Positions 10,430 to 23,900 of a stretch of 64,000 nucleotides of DNA are shown here, in pieces. Under the pieces are notes generated by a model that had not been told where the DNA came from, did no database searches, and was given only the letters and a program-made list of their open reading frames with translations. The stretch's first letter is position 1; each line of letters begins with the position of its first letter. Made by a program: the position numbers and the translations under genes. Source of the stretch: Aldrovandia affinis (Eukaryota; Chordata; Actinopteri; Notacanthiformes; Halosauridae); assembly GCA_029706075.1 (NCBI GenBank), contig JAINUG010000087.1, positions 3,342,929 to 3,406,928 of the forward strand, in the 5' to 3' direction.

Positions 10430-11695
10430 ATTGCGGGGTGCGGGGTGCGTGTTGCGCTGGAATCCCTGCATCTGTCTTCTCTTCGCATACGCAGGGCCGG
10501 GGATGGGAGGGGGGGCATACAGAACGAACAGCAGGTATCGGCGTCCAAACGTGAATCTGCAGTCAGAAAACTATCTGGAGACGTGTACAGAATGTTGTGA
10601 GACGCTAGTTCGTTAGCGCGCGCGCGCGCACGCACACACACACCGCAACGGGGGACACACGGCGACTGTAACCGAGAGGACGAGGAACAGCAGCCGAAAA
10701 AAGGGCTGGAGGCGGAAGTTGTGTGTTTGTTCTTTTACAACTCAAATCTGCCGCAAAGAAAATGGGAAATGGGCAGAACGCAGACGCGTCGAATCGATGT
10801 CTTCCTCGTGGGAATACATTTCTACTATTTTTCTGATTGTTGTACCTGGTTGGCTAGCTACCCGCATTTTTTAAACTGTTACGCGATTGACAATTTTTGA
10901 TTACAGCTGCAAATTCACTGGTGTCGCGAGCTAGCTAGCTAGCAGACTTCGACCATGTCGGGCCAGCCTGTTTTACCTAGCTATCTGTGTCCCCCTAGCC
11001 TTGATGGAAAATAATGAAATTAATTTAAATGTCTTCGTTGGCTACTTCCTTTTCAAAAGTCTGAAACCAGTTTAATACCAAACCTATTTTCTTTTATTTG
11101 GCTAGCAATGTCTTTGTGAACAACTTAACTGAGCAAGTCATAAAAATAGCCGTGCTTCTAGCTTTCTGGCTATAGCCTGTTATCAGGGGTTACTTCATTT
11201 CTTTCGAAGTGATTTGGTAGTAGACTTGTCATTCGGAAAGGGTATTTCCTCACGGAACAAGTTGCGATAAAATACTCGGTAGCGTATGTCTCTTCTCAGA
11301 ACTCGCAAACAAGGAAGCCGTTGCTGCTCAACCAATAGTTAAACTAAGTCTCAAAAGCCACATTTTTAGAATGTGTGTTATAAATAGCCCTAGCTAGTAT
11401 GCGTGTGTACAACTTCAGCCAAAAGCCTGATATTATTGTTTACGCTACAGTCCCACCTACGTACTGGACTCGGTGTTAGGGACCAACGCTCGAGGTAAGC
11501 TCTCGTGGCCAGTTTGCTTTTACGTTCACGATGCCATTCCACATTCTCAGTATCGTCACGATGACTCGGGCGGAAAGCAAAGAACCGGTGGTAGGAACAA
11601 TGGCAAAAACGCTATAGGGTATTATGCTTGGCTTTTTACGTTTTCTAAAAAAAAAATTAAGTAAACAATCGTTCGAAGGCAGCAATCATTGTGGC
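10430..11695 (+). promoter_or_regulatory. dgkq: Probable dgkq promoter / 5' UTR region (CpG-rich)
   Basis: The DNA changes from AT-rich to CpG-richer around 10.4-10.8 kb, immediately upstream of dgkq exon 1. It includes an alternating purine-pyrimidine GCGCGC/CACACA tract (10616-10643) and an ETS-like GCGGAAGTT (10712-10720). The transcription start cannot be fixed from sequence, and a 5' UTR intron is possible. The rest, to 11695, shows no other feature. Confidence 0.45.
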
Positions 11696-11918
11696 ATGGC
11701 AGATAGCGGTCGAATGAAACAAGGTAACTCCAGCGCAGACAGTCCAGCTGCGAGCCCTCTCTCCGGGCGGAAGAAGGCACAGCATTCCCCGGGCTCTCGG
11801 ACCAAGTACCGGGTCGGCGCTCCGGGACACGGCTTCAGGAAAGTGACTCTAACCAAACCGACATTCTGCCATCACTGTAGCGATTTTATATGGGGACTGG
11901 TCGGCTACGTTTGTGAAG
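11696..11918 (+). CDS. dgkq: dgkq exon 1: N-terminus and first half of C1-1
   Basis: Residues 1-74. A Ser-rich leader, then [20 protein letters not shown] with zinc ligands H45, C58, C61 and C73. Donor AAG|GTGAGA, phase 1. Confidence 0.95.
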
Positions 11919-14900
11919 GTGAGATGCAATGTAATGTTGCTGATGATAGTTGTTGTGTTTTTAATTATTCATTGTGATTTTCAGCCTGCAGCAAGCTGAC
12001 CACCAATTTCTCTTGCCTCTGTTGTTTTTTGTTCTGAAAGTGAATAGAGGTGCAAGCTCGATCACTTTGCTAGAACCTGTACATATTCGGGCTTTTACCC
12101 GAATTATTGATTCATATTTGTACATTAAAAAAACTCAAATGAAAAATGTTGAGGGTGCATTGGAGCTCCGCACATATCGCCAGTTTTCACCTCTTACCTA
12201 ACAAGCATTTCTCCGAAGTTCTTTAAATAGGCTAACCTTTGCGTCTCAAGGTTGCATTTTTGAGGAAGTAACGCGTTTCGATGTAGAGTGCAAAGGTTTT
12301 AAATCCCCTTTATTCTGTTAATTCTTGCGCACATGCACGCACACAACACAGAGAATTTGCTTCATAGCTTCTTAAACTATTAAGAACCACAATGATCCTT
12401 GGTTGAAACGCCTTAACACTTCAAGCGGTTAACGCACGGTTATGCCCCCTGTCACTGGATAAACAGATTGTGCTCTTGTGGTCCTTGGGTATTAGCACGT
12501 TTCTCACAGTTCTCTCTTGTGCACACTTATGACGGGAATGTTGTCGTCCCATCAGCTGGGATGCCCATGCTTGACCTTGGCCTCGGTGTCTGTCCTCGTT
12601 TAAACGTCATTTGATTTCCATGGTAATATGGAAATCAAGGAGATCTCTGGACCTACTGGCAGTCATAGTCCAATAGGATGCTGGCCTGTCCTAGATCATT
12701 TTGTACAGGTTCCGTTGACGTTCCTTTGCTTCTGGTCATTCCTACAAGTCGGCTGTACCTGTAATGGCAGCAGTGGTTGAGCTGTGCCATTTTTGATATT
12801 ATGCTGTGTTTTTGCATTACCAACACACTTGGAGAAGAGGTGTGTGTTTTAGAGTTTTGGTCATTTCATCTGGCTTGAGTTTGGATCGTCAATCAACTCC
12901 TTTGGACCTCTTGCAGTCGGGCTGCAGGAACACAGCCTTTGTGTCTTATCTGTATCCCTCTAGCACCAGTACCAGCACCAGTACAACCAACAAGACAGGT
13001 GGACACATTCAGGCAGCACGCTGTACGAAGCAGATGACAGTGTGGCATAGGAAACTGGACTTGTTGTACGTTAGTAACATGGCGGACGGACACTTTGCTG
13101 CAGTCTAGCTATACATTAGATGTAGTCCATAAAAACCCATGTAGCTATGTTCTTAATTGTCATTACAGAACCCACCATTGTGACATTTGTTCAGAACTAG
13201 AGCGTGTGGCCTTTACAAGTAGTTGACAACGGTGCTTGCTCCGGCTGCTTTACAAGGATGTCCTTGTGAATTTAAAAGAGCCTTCGCAGAGTACAATGGT
13301 AGTTTCTTGTTGTTGGAAAATGTTTGTCCCAAGGGTTCGTGATTAATTTCGGAAGGGGGGAGGGAACCAAGTATCTGGAGCACATCTGAAGGACATTTGA
13401 AATTTTACTATATTTAAACAACCTTTTAGCAAATTTCTTCCAACAGTTTTCATGCAATCAAATTAAAATTGATTTGTGCTTGTTTTTATGTTGATGGTGG
13501 TTTGATGTCCATTACATTGTTTTCTGAATGTTAGGCCTAAATGTAAAACAACCCAAAGGGGGCAGTTATGAATAACAGGTGTGGCACTGCCTCCGTAACC
13601 TTGATCATCCTTATTTTAAATGGGTAATATATCAAAGGCAGTGTTCTGTGCCTTGTGGGAGGGTGTGCGCTTAGCGAATGCATACATGCAATGAAATCTC
13701 TATTTAAAGAATGTGACCCTGCACATTCCTGACAGTATCATATTTAACAAGTGTGCGTACTTACTGCCAGATCCCCCCAATCGTAGTAAGGATGAGCTAC
13801 AACATGTAACAGTGCTGCCAGGTATCTGATATTGCCAGGTATGACTTGTGTGTGATTTGGCTGAGGTGTTTGATCAGGCCTTTTTTCAAATTTCTCAACT
13901 TGAGTACACTATAGTGTTCTCTTCTCTCTTTTTTTGTCTGTAGCAATGTCAATGTCTATGACAAAACATTGGTAATCAAATCCTTGTCAGTGTTTGGGTG
14001 CTTGTTACTGTGCAGTTACATCAACAGTGTTTTGGCCTTCGTGTGAAATAAAAACATGTGTTCTTGATTGGACAGTTCAATTAGTAGACGCATAATTAAA
14101 GAAACCCGCCTCCGGGGCTCTTGATTGGTTGGAGAGATGATGTCTGACTTATATCTGGCTAGACGGGCAGCCATATGTGCAAAAGGGCAGAGAATAGCAA
14201 GAGAAAATACTTCTTGTTCACAGAGGTGAGATAATTCAATGGTGATTTATATTTTCTAAAATGTATAGAGGAAAATTATTTCAATGCATTCTGTAATTTG
14301 CATGTGGACAGCACATAGATATCATAGCAATCTAAAAATAGTTACAATTTCTCTGACTCAGATCTGGTGGTCCATGAGTCCTTTTTTATTTTATTTTTTG
14401 CTTGTTTCCTTCTTGGGTAGCCGAAATGGGAAACTAAGTATCCATGGTTTGGCACTGTCACACTCGGATGCGGTGGCTTTATAATGGATGCTGTAAAATG
14501 ACATCAAGCAGCCTTGATGCTGCATGAAGAACTGTCAGTACTGTCCCAGATCTCTCCAACACCAGCTGGAGGGAGATTGAAAGGGAAAGAGAGAGAGAGA
14601 AAGGCAGACCTATAGTTACCCATAATGCAGTGGTCTCTCCTTTTAAGAGCGCTTCAGTCACTATGTCAGCGACGGGCCTAGCAACGGGGATAAATGTGGA
14701 ACCACGGTGAAAATTGGTCAATGTAAAAATCCAGACCTCGGGGTATATTCACTTTGCAGTTTTATTTTTCAATTAAAATGCTATATAAATCTGCAAAGAG
14801 CCATACAATAAACAGATCAAGTTGTAAACTTTGTGTGATACTTTTTTTAGCTTAAAAATTGATTGTGATATACGGAAAACCGTGATATTGAGTAGTACGA

Positions 14901-17900
14901 TTATCATACCATACTGTCACAGCCCTAATTCAGACATTGCCAAATAACTGCATTGTGTGTTGATGATGTCAACCTCAAACCACAAAAAAGGTGTGGCAAG
15001 AAGGAGCAGTTGTGATAAGAATAAGGGTGAAATCTGGGAAATCAGGGAAGGCATGGAGGAACAAGAAGAAGCTTTGCTTTTTTTGGTGTGTGTGCACGTC
15101 AGAGTGTGTGTCAGAGTGTGTCAGAGTGTGCAAATATGGGATGGAATGTGTTTGTTTCCCTCGCAATACTATGTGCGTGTGAAGGACGTTGAAATGTAAA
15201 AATACTTTTGTGTGTTTGAGTGACAGCGAGAGACAGATTGTGAATGCATGTCTGAAATTGTTTGTGTCAGTGTGAGGACGTGTGTATACATATACGTGTG
15301 CGTGTGCGTGTGCGCACATGTACTGTAGGCCTAAATACATAAACATGTATAAAGAGAAGGCGATCTGAGGAGCTGCACATGTCTGTGCAGACTATTGTAA
15401 CTGTGTGTGTGTGTGTGTGTGTGTGTAGGCTATGCGTACAATAGCTGTGTGTTTCTGCGCAGTAAATATGTGCGCAGCCACCCTGGGCGTTTGTGTGGAG
15501 TGTGTATGCCTGCGCGTGTGTCGCATGGCTTTGCGTCCTCTTTAAGTGGGCCAGCTTCTTACTGGGTGCAACTGAAGAGATTGGCTGCTATCGTGAGATA
15601 AACGGTGCAGGAAGTCCGGTTCCTGTCAGTGCATGCACAAGCGGGTTGGGGCGGCGTCCATCGATCCACATGCCAACATGCTTGTCTCCCGGCATACCGA
15701 TGGGAGCTTGCAGGCTGTCCGAGAAACGGAATGAATGGCCTCTTCCGGGAGATGTGTGGGAAAAGCTGGATGTGGATCGATTGCGGGCTCTCGCTCCCCC
15801 TGTGTTAATTACCCTCTTTAGAAGGAATCTCCCTAGCTAATCACTAATGTGCCTGACACGGAGTCCACTGGGCCACAATGGATCCTGAGCTTGTCAGAAA
15901 TGCCTGGCTGAGTTTTAACCCCCCCCCCCCGGCACCTCCCACGGTAATTTGGAACTGCCCAGCCACAGCTGATGGTTGACGGTCCAATCGATGAGAAAGG
16001 AACACGGTCATAAGCGGTTGAGTGTCAGGCATCGATCTTGGATTGATGTTCCTGGGCGCCATCGAGACAGAAGCCTTGCACATTTCGGGAAGGACGTAGG
16101 AAGGATTTTGGCCTCACTTCAGGCTTTAAGCTCGGCCCGTCTCTGGGTCGGCCGTAACACAGGGACGAGCGGTCCCAGTTCTCCGATGACGAGCGAAACA
16201 CAGGCTGGGTTACCCTGCAGGACTGGAAAGTTCCTGGTCATGCTGTAGCGTCTGTATTGCGGGGGATAATCTGTAGGAAAGGAATAATCTAACCTACCTT
16301 GTGCTTTCTCTATTAAAAACCAAAGAGCCTACATGTGGGCTTTTGCTACAATAGTCCTATAGGCTGCACCATTGGGCCTCACACATCTGTTCTACACAGC
16401 TGTGTACTGTATCATTGTGCCCTCAGCACACGTGTTTTCTCCTCTGTACAAGCCGTGGACAGAATATTCTCGTTTGAGGACAGTAAAGTAATCTGAGGTA
16501 ATCCAATGCTCTCTTGTGGATACAGAGCCTTCTCCTGTCAGCAGGTCTCTCTGGAGGCAGCTGAGCTGTGAGTGTGTGGAATGTGCCTTTTCTTCAAGGA
16601 GCGCACCAGGCCGGAGGGAGCCCGGGTGGGCAGTTCCGGGGCTCGCCAGCCGGGCTCCCTCAGACATCGTGCGGGAGAGGAGTCATGCAAGTCGCTCTCC
16701 CGGCCGTTGCGCCAAACCGGACTCCCGAGACATTACAACGTGCCGAGTTGGCGGGTCGGTGAGATCGGCTCTCAGATTGGCACGTTCGAAGACAGGCAGA
16801 AAATACACAGCACCATGGCCATCGGCAGGCCTTTAGCCTGTGCAGTCTTGAAAGCAGGGCCTTGGGTGTTCTTTGTCTTTGGGTCGGGCATCTTCAGGAG
16901 GGTTCGAAGCTGGTGCCAGTAAGTTATGATCCATAACAGCATTTCTAATCTACCTGAGAAGAAGTGGCACAAACTGTTGCGCAACATTGTCAATGCTCTC
17001 TAAATCACTTCAAATCCAGCCTATGGTGGAATGCCATTAAGTGAGAAATGGTTGTTCAGCATGTTCATATTATTTTAATAATAGAAGGTAGATTAAGGGA
17101 ATGTGTGCGTGTGTGTAAGTGATTGTTATAGTGTGCGTGCGTGATCGGCAGTGTGTGGGATGATGGGGTAAGTAAGCATATGGCTGCAGTGTAAGAGCAG
17201 GTATGGAGCGTGTGGATGCTGTGTCAAGCATGAATGTTGCATGTGGCAGCTGCTGTATGTATGTAGCTAACATGTGGCTGCAGTGTTGAGTGCGTATGGA
17301 TCGCGCGCGCTGAATGGAGCGTGTGACTGGCGGCTCTGGTGTTACCGGGCAGAGGGACGGGGAGCTGCTGTTGTGTAATCTGCTGCAGTGAAGTCGTGAT
17401 TGACTCCTCCGGTCGGCATGGCAACAGCAGTCCAATGGAAAGAGGGGATTGGATGCCAGAGAAAGAGAGAGAGCGGGCGAGAGAGAGACTGAGAGCAGCT
17501 GAGATCCTTTCAAACATCAACACCCAGACTTGTGCGTGGCTACACACTGTATCTACTTCATGCCATATCGCCTCTGTCATGGCAAGTGTAGGCCAACTGC
17601 TCTGAGAACACCTGCATTCGCGCAACTATTTCTGAAAGAGAAATAAATACAACCCTTTCACCAGAATGAAAATCCTGACCATGCCAGTGGCAGCTGTGGT
17701 TGGGAGTCCCTTGGGGCGCCACACTGTTGGAAATAGCGTTGCCCGTTGAAGGAAGAAAGCAGTATTGAGGATAAGATTAGTTAAAAAAAGAGAAATGCTT
17801 GCCTACAGGAAAGATGTTTCAAACAGACCTCAAGCCAGTGGCCCATACAAGGGTGACTCATAAATGCATGCTGCCTCCAATTGAACTCTCCCAGAGTGAT

Positions 17901-20900
17901 ATTTTCTCAAAAGCACGCTGGGCAAACATTTTTGAAACAAGCAAATTAAACTGAATTAGGTTTGTTTGGGAGCGTACCCGTCTGGTTCTGTTGCTCAGAG
18001 TTTGCTCAGGAAGCCGTTGGAGCTCAGACAATGGAGGAGGACTCGGAGGGCCGAGGTGTGCGGCTTGTGTTTTAGGACTCTGGCTTTTGCGCTGGGCAGC
18101 GATGTGCGGGGGGGGTACGCTGGTGGAAAGATTCTCACAGCCGCCCGTGAGATGTTGCCCCTGTCAGTGCGACCACTTCCTGGTAGAAGCTGACTTGGCG
18201 AAACCACCAAACCTGCTTTCTGATGTGGTCGAGCAAGAACCGCCAGCGTCCCCCTCTCCGTCATACAGGCAAAACCGCCAACGAACTGATGTCCATTGTA
18301 AGGGCAAAACCACCTCATTTGCCTGCTCTTAATGGGCAAAGGCTTTATTAACCAATGACGGGTGTCCATTCTGATGTTTGCAAATCAATATAAAGACATT
18401 GCTTTCCACAGAAGGCCAATTCGTGATGGTGAATGACTGATATCACACGAAGGATCGTAGAGCTTCAGAAAAGGTTTTGGTTAAAAAACGAGATTTGAAA
18501 ATATTGAAGAAAGATTTTCCGAACCGAGAAATCTACGAAGACGCATCCTTTAGAAAGAATTAAGGTATGCGGCTCACGCTGACTGCAGAGAGACATGAAC
18601 GGAAAAGGCTGATCTTGTGTTTTCAGGAAAATGGCACGTCGTTCATCTCTAACCGAGTGGTGGGCACTGAAGGCAACAGGGCATTGTGAATCGATCTCTG
18701 AAGTGCCTCTTCGAGAGAAGCCTTTCTGAAAGGAGTGCCATGGTGCTTACCTAATGGGCTGTTCTAAGAGAGCCCACCAGTGTTTTGTTTACAGTACATT
18801 ATGATAATCGTCTGACTTGCGTGTCTAATTGGAGCTCGAAATTGATGTGAACCGTTCCTTGGAAAAGACCCGGCACCAAATAAATGGTTTGGTTGGATCT
18901 GCCAGCTCCAAGCCACACCAAGTCAAACGTTTTATTTTCCTGGGTTTTATTCCTTTCCCCTGCCTTTTAAAGGATGTCGGAAAGGATGAGGAAAATACTG
19001 CCTTTCTATTTCCTTGGCACAAAAGATTCATTTGATTGGCCTTTATTAGGGAGAGAACGACCCGGTTTTGTGAATGGGAAATGGTGGGAAAGAGGCACTG
19101 TGCAAGTCATGTTTGATAGCGCTGTCTGCTATCGCAAAGCCCATAGATTTAATTTATAAATCTATGGGCTAGTAAAAAATCCAGCTCTATAAATGATAGG
19201 AATAGGCCTATAAATGTACATTGCAGAAGCAAAACGTCAAAACTCTACATCAAAGGAAGCCCATTCCCCAGTTATACCATGACATGACCTCTACAGTTTG
19301 TTTAAATGTCATGGAAAGGGAGGCAAATTGTTTCTACAAATGTTGCACTTCAGTATGCTTTGTCGTTGTGCCTTTTAAAGTGCAATACAAAACAATTATA
19401 CAATTTTGACTCCAGGATGAAGTGACTGATGTTTTGTGTGTGTTCCCCCACAGTGTGTAACTTCATGTCCCACGAGAAGTGTTTGAAGCATGTGAAGACT
19501 GTGTGCTCCTGTGTGGCTCCAACACTCGTGCGGGTGAGTATCCAAACCACCACATGTTCAAATTTATTCATCGCCATGCGTACGGAGACCGCCGCGAGAG
19601 AGAGAGAGATTGACTTTTTGATCAATCGATTGTCCACTGACTGACTACACACTAGACCAGGGTTGCTGGAGGGAGCTCTCTTGATCCAGTTGCTTATGTG
19701 ACGTTGTCACATCAATATCCTGGGGCGTGCTCTCTGGGGAGTTCCTAATCTAATTTGATCCTTACCGAAACCACCTCCTGCTCCCGGAGAGCCAGGGTTA
19801 TTTTTAGGGGGCCCAATCAGGCCCCGATGGTGGAGTTCAGTGGAGTGAATCATTTCAGCTGACTGAGAGACGCAGCCAAGAAGTGCAGTGGCTGTCCTGA
19901 ACTCGTACTGGGCACACCTGCTCAAAACGATAGTCTGCATCGAGGACATATGCTCAATCCACGGGGATGCCCTGGGATCATACTGTGAACCGCCTCAGGA
20001 TCTCCGGGTTTATGAATGCGCCCGAGGGTCAATTGCTTAGCATTTGTCAAGCTCAAACGGTTTAACTGTTGAGTTTGTGACACCGTGGTGTTACACCCCC
20101 ACCACAAACACCTTAAAGATAGGAAAGTGTTGTGCCTACTGATTCATCAGTTTTGCAAATCAAGACCTGAAAATCTAGAGATCAAAAATGTCTGACTGAA
20201 AACCAAAGATTTTGTGGTTTAACATTCTCCCCATGTCTGGGCTGAAATGTTCATTCTAAAGTCCCCCACCCCAGACGGAGAGGTGAACACAAACCTGAAC
20301 AACACCAGCACTGGAAACCAAGTACATCAGAAAGACCATGGAGGAAAGACATTAGAAAAAGTAACTTAACAGAAAACAGCCCAGTTGGTCCAGTGGCATC
20401 ACTAAAGTGTGCGTCTGTGCGTGTGTGGCCGTGGCCGTGCAACACAATTGCTTGTGGTGTGTTGTATTTGAGTTGTGGTACAACCCCATCTTACAGTAGT
20501 CTGAAGTAGCATTTGACCTTCGGTGGTCATAATATATTGTTTGCTCCCGTCAAATGCAGTTTGAGTAATATGGCTATGACCAGCCGCTGAACCGTAGCCC
20601 AATCGGAGATAAGGACCCTGGGTGTGTCAATATTTACCTTACTCCACATGCACCTGAGGGAAGCGGCTTGAGAGTCACTGGCCAAAAGTTCACAGATAAG
20701 GGTTACTCATGTTTGTACATCAAATATTTATACATGTATATCTGACATACAAATCTATATGTATAAATGTATGCATTTGTATATTTGTTTAGCACAACTA
20801 TATGCCATTAAGAGCGTGGATGATTTGAACCTGTGACGCATCAAACGAAAAGATTTCTATTTAGGCTAACATTTTCTGCAGTCTGTGGTCAGGTTCCAGC

Positions 20901-23900
20901 AGACACACAGAAAAGCCAATGGACCAAACGGCGTAGAGCACATCCAAAGGCCGCTCCTGGTTACAGGGATTAAACACGGAAAAGAAAAGAGAAGCCTTTC
21001 TGTGTGGAGCTATTCAGCGCAGAACGTGGGGTGTACAGCGACGCTTGTAAAGTCAGAAAGCGAATGTTCACACAAACCGATTCCTGTGCTTCCGCGTGTG
21101 ACTGACGGCACGTTTTGTCTCTCGTGATTTGAGGTGTGCCTTACCGGCCATGCTGTCTACACGTGGTGGCCTAACATTAAGTAACATTTGAGTTTCCTCT
21201 TTCTGTTTAATGCCTGTATTTGCAATAGGCTGATTTGAATATGTTTGTAGCTGGAGACGGAGAGAGGAGAGACGGGTTGCCAGTGTTCAGAGCGCTTGGG
21301 GAAACAAGGCTGGCTCTTTGGTTTGGAATGGAACATGCACTTAGTGGTGTGCAGGAATTCAATTGCTGTAATGAAATTGTGGGATATTACTCCTCAGTTT
21401 GCAGACAAATCACAAAAGGAGACATCAGGATTGGGTTCAATTATGTTACGATTCAGGAAATGAATTGAAATTAAGTGAGTCCTATGAGGGGAAAAATCCT
21501 CATCGAACATGTGCATTTTTAAATTCATGAGTTCAAGCGCAATTCATTCCCTGAATTGAAACCGTATTGACATCAACCTTGGGAGATGTGCTTGTGACTG
21601 GACTGTGGCGTTTTGGGTTCACTGTGGAATTGTGGGTAAACATTTGATGAAGTCACTTATGAGGATGTGTGTGGACATCTCTCTCGGCGACTTTTGTGGA
21701 GATGCAGAATGATTCACACCCTTGATAAAGACGAGCAAAGAAGGCTGTATGAAGCATCTGAGGAGTGGTGGATTTGTGTGAATTGTGCATAATCTGCCCC
21801 TCTTTGGCAATGGACCCATCTGCTAACAGGCCACAATCTAAACTGAAACGCTGTGCCAACATTGCTCAAGGTGCAATAAACCGTTTGCTGCAGTGTGGTT
21901 TCACAGACCCATGTCTTGGCGCACGGCTCCGCCCTCTCATTCTCCTTTTAAAGGTCCTAAGTGTTTACAGTTTGGCATTGGGTGGCAGAGTAAGACAACG
22001 GCTTCAACATCTACACTGGGAGGAAAAGAGACCTGGGTAATCAGAACTGGCCAATAAGAAGAACCGCAGAGAAAGCTTTTAGCTGGATGCAACAAGCGCA
22101 CACAGAATGAGTGAGTGAGTGAGTGAGTGAGTGAGTGAGTGAGTGAGTGAGGAAAATAGGGGGAGAGGGCACAGAAGGAAGGGAGGGGGGAGAGAGGGAG
22201 AGCGAGTGAGAGACAGGAAATGAAGTCTCTTCCTGAAGGATGCCTCTAGCCTGCCATGGGAAGGCCTCCTGGGAGAGCAGGAGCTGGACAGGAAGTGTCC
22301 CCTCTCTGCAGAGGAAATGGCGCTACAGCAGGGGGAGGCCCAGGCTGCCGCTCAAGGTCGCACACCGTGTGAAGCGAGAAGGGGAGAAGGGTCATCTGGA
22401 GATTCGGCTGCCCTATGCCTGTCTTGTACAGCTGCCTTATGATGTGCTATTCTCACAACCGGCTTTGCATTACATTTCCACAGATCAATCGCAGTATTAC
22501 ATTACCACTCATATCACAGCATCACTAGATGATACTATCTAGCGCATTTCCTTTCAGTCATGCTTATGTGCCATAACAGAGGTGATACGGATATGGCATG
22601 AAACATAAGCACTTAAAGGAGCGTCATTGTGCGTCACATCAAGTGTGTGCAAGAACAGCACAGTTAGGCAAAAAGTATGAAATTGCACACGTGAATGCTA
22701 ATGGTGACTGGCTTTATCACAATATGCACAATGTCCTTAATATCGCGTCATGCATAAAATTAAACGAGTATATATCGGGAATAAATTATATAACCTCCCA
22801 ACCCAAGTAAAACACTCATTAGAGGCCAATGAGCCCACAGTCTTCGATTTGACTGCCCTGCAGAGAGAGGGAACGTGGTCCCTTTTTGTGGATGGCTTCT
22901 AAAGTCTACACCTGGCCAAATTGTACTGCACCATGGGTTGGGTTCAGAGCTGAAAGATCCAAAAAGCGCACGTGCTCAATCTTAACTCATAAGCCATGTC
23001 ACCCGTGGCCCAAACATTCTGTTCTCTCCTGATGTCCACTTTGTCCTTCGTGAAAGGCGTTCGCTCTATCCTGCGGAACGTACGGCATCAGTCCCTCCTG
23101 GCTTCTCCCACTCACTGGTTCTGTGTGGGGGGGTGTGAGTGGGTTTTGGCCTCTGAGCGGAGAAGGCTTACAGCAGCTCTGTTTTGCTTCAGTTGTCAGC
23201 GGGGTTCACTCATTAAGCAGGGGGCTTGTTACTGGAACATGATGGGCGGTGCTCTCAGGACAGCGGTTTCTCGTAGTACCCATCGGTCTTTGGGGGTGAC
23301 ACGTACAGCACGTTGTGCTCCGTCGCCCCGGACCTCGGCTGTTACTTTTTAATTTATCGCCAGTTCGTTAGGGACGTGCGCTCTCGCGCAGTGTAAAAAT
23401 AACCGCGACCGTGGGCGCTCCCAACATCCTGAGCAGGAAGCGAAGCGCACGGCTCCCCGCCAGCTGCTGCACCGTGGCAACAGGCGCCGCGCGTCTAAAC
23501 CTTCGCGAGCGCAGCATTAGCAGTTTCCCCCAGCGCCGTCCCAAAGAGAGCAGGGTGGCGAAGAGGAGGGATTGGCGCCCTGCTTGCGTGCCCCGTTTTG
23601 CTCGGGCGGCTTGCCGGCAGGAGCTCTGTTGAAACGGCGACACGGGCCATGTTGTCCGCGTTCGTTTTTTCAAAAAGCGAGGCGACCCGAAAAGCGACAG
23701 CGGCAGCCTGCGGTTCTTCTCCTTCGTGCAGCGCGCACACAACACGAGCTCTGTTTTGGGCGGAAATTGAATTGCGCGTGTTCCGTAGCGTGCCCTTGTG
23801 CTCCGTCGACAATGGTCCCGTTTGTACGCACTCGTGACCCGAGACTTTAGAATGGGGGGAAAGCGAGAGGTGAGGAGGAACGGTCGCACGGTCACACCGC

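Larger units (their letters stand above)
11919..19453 (+). other. dgkq intron 1 (7.5 kb)
   Basis: No exon recognised. Contains hairpins at 12611-12638 (TTGATTTCCAT arms) and 19138-19170, a short CAGTAC-type repeat (12964-12985), a hAT-end fragment (14874-14927), a GT tract (15404-15427), a C10 run near 15920, and GT-rich stretches at 15086-15135 and 15290-15312. Confidence 0.75.

Noticed and set aside
11624..11695. In-frame upstream extension of dgkq exon 1 from an ATG at 11624
   Set aside because: The added peptide (FLRFLKKKLSKQ-type) resembles nothing in DGK theta. The ATG at 11696 has better context and gives a family-like length.
19695..19712. Palindrome TGTGACGTTGTCACA as an operator-like site
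   Set aside because: Short (6-bp arms), isolated in a long intron. CRE-like half-sites are common by chance.
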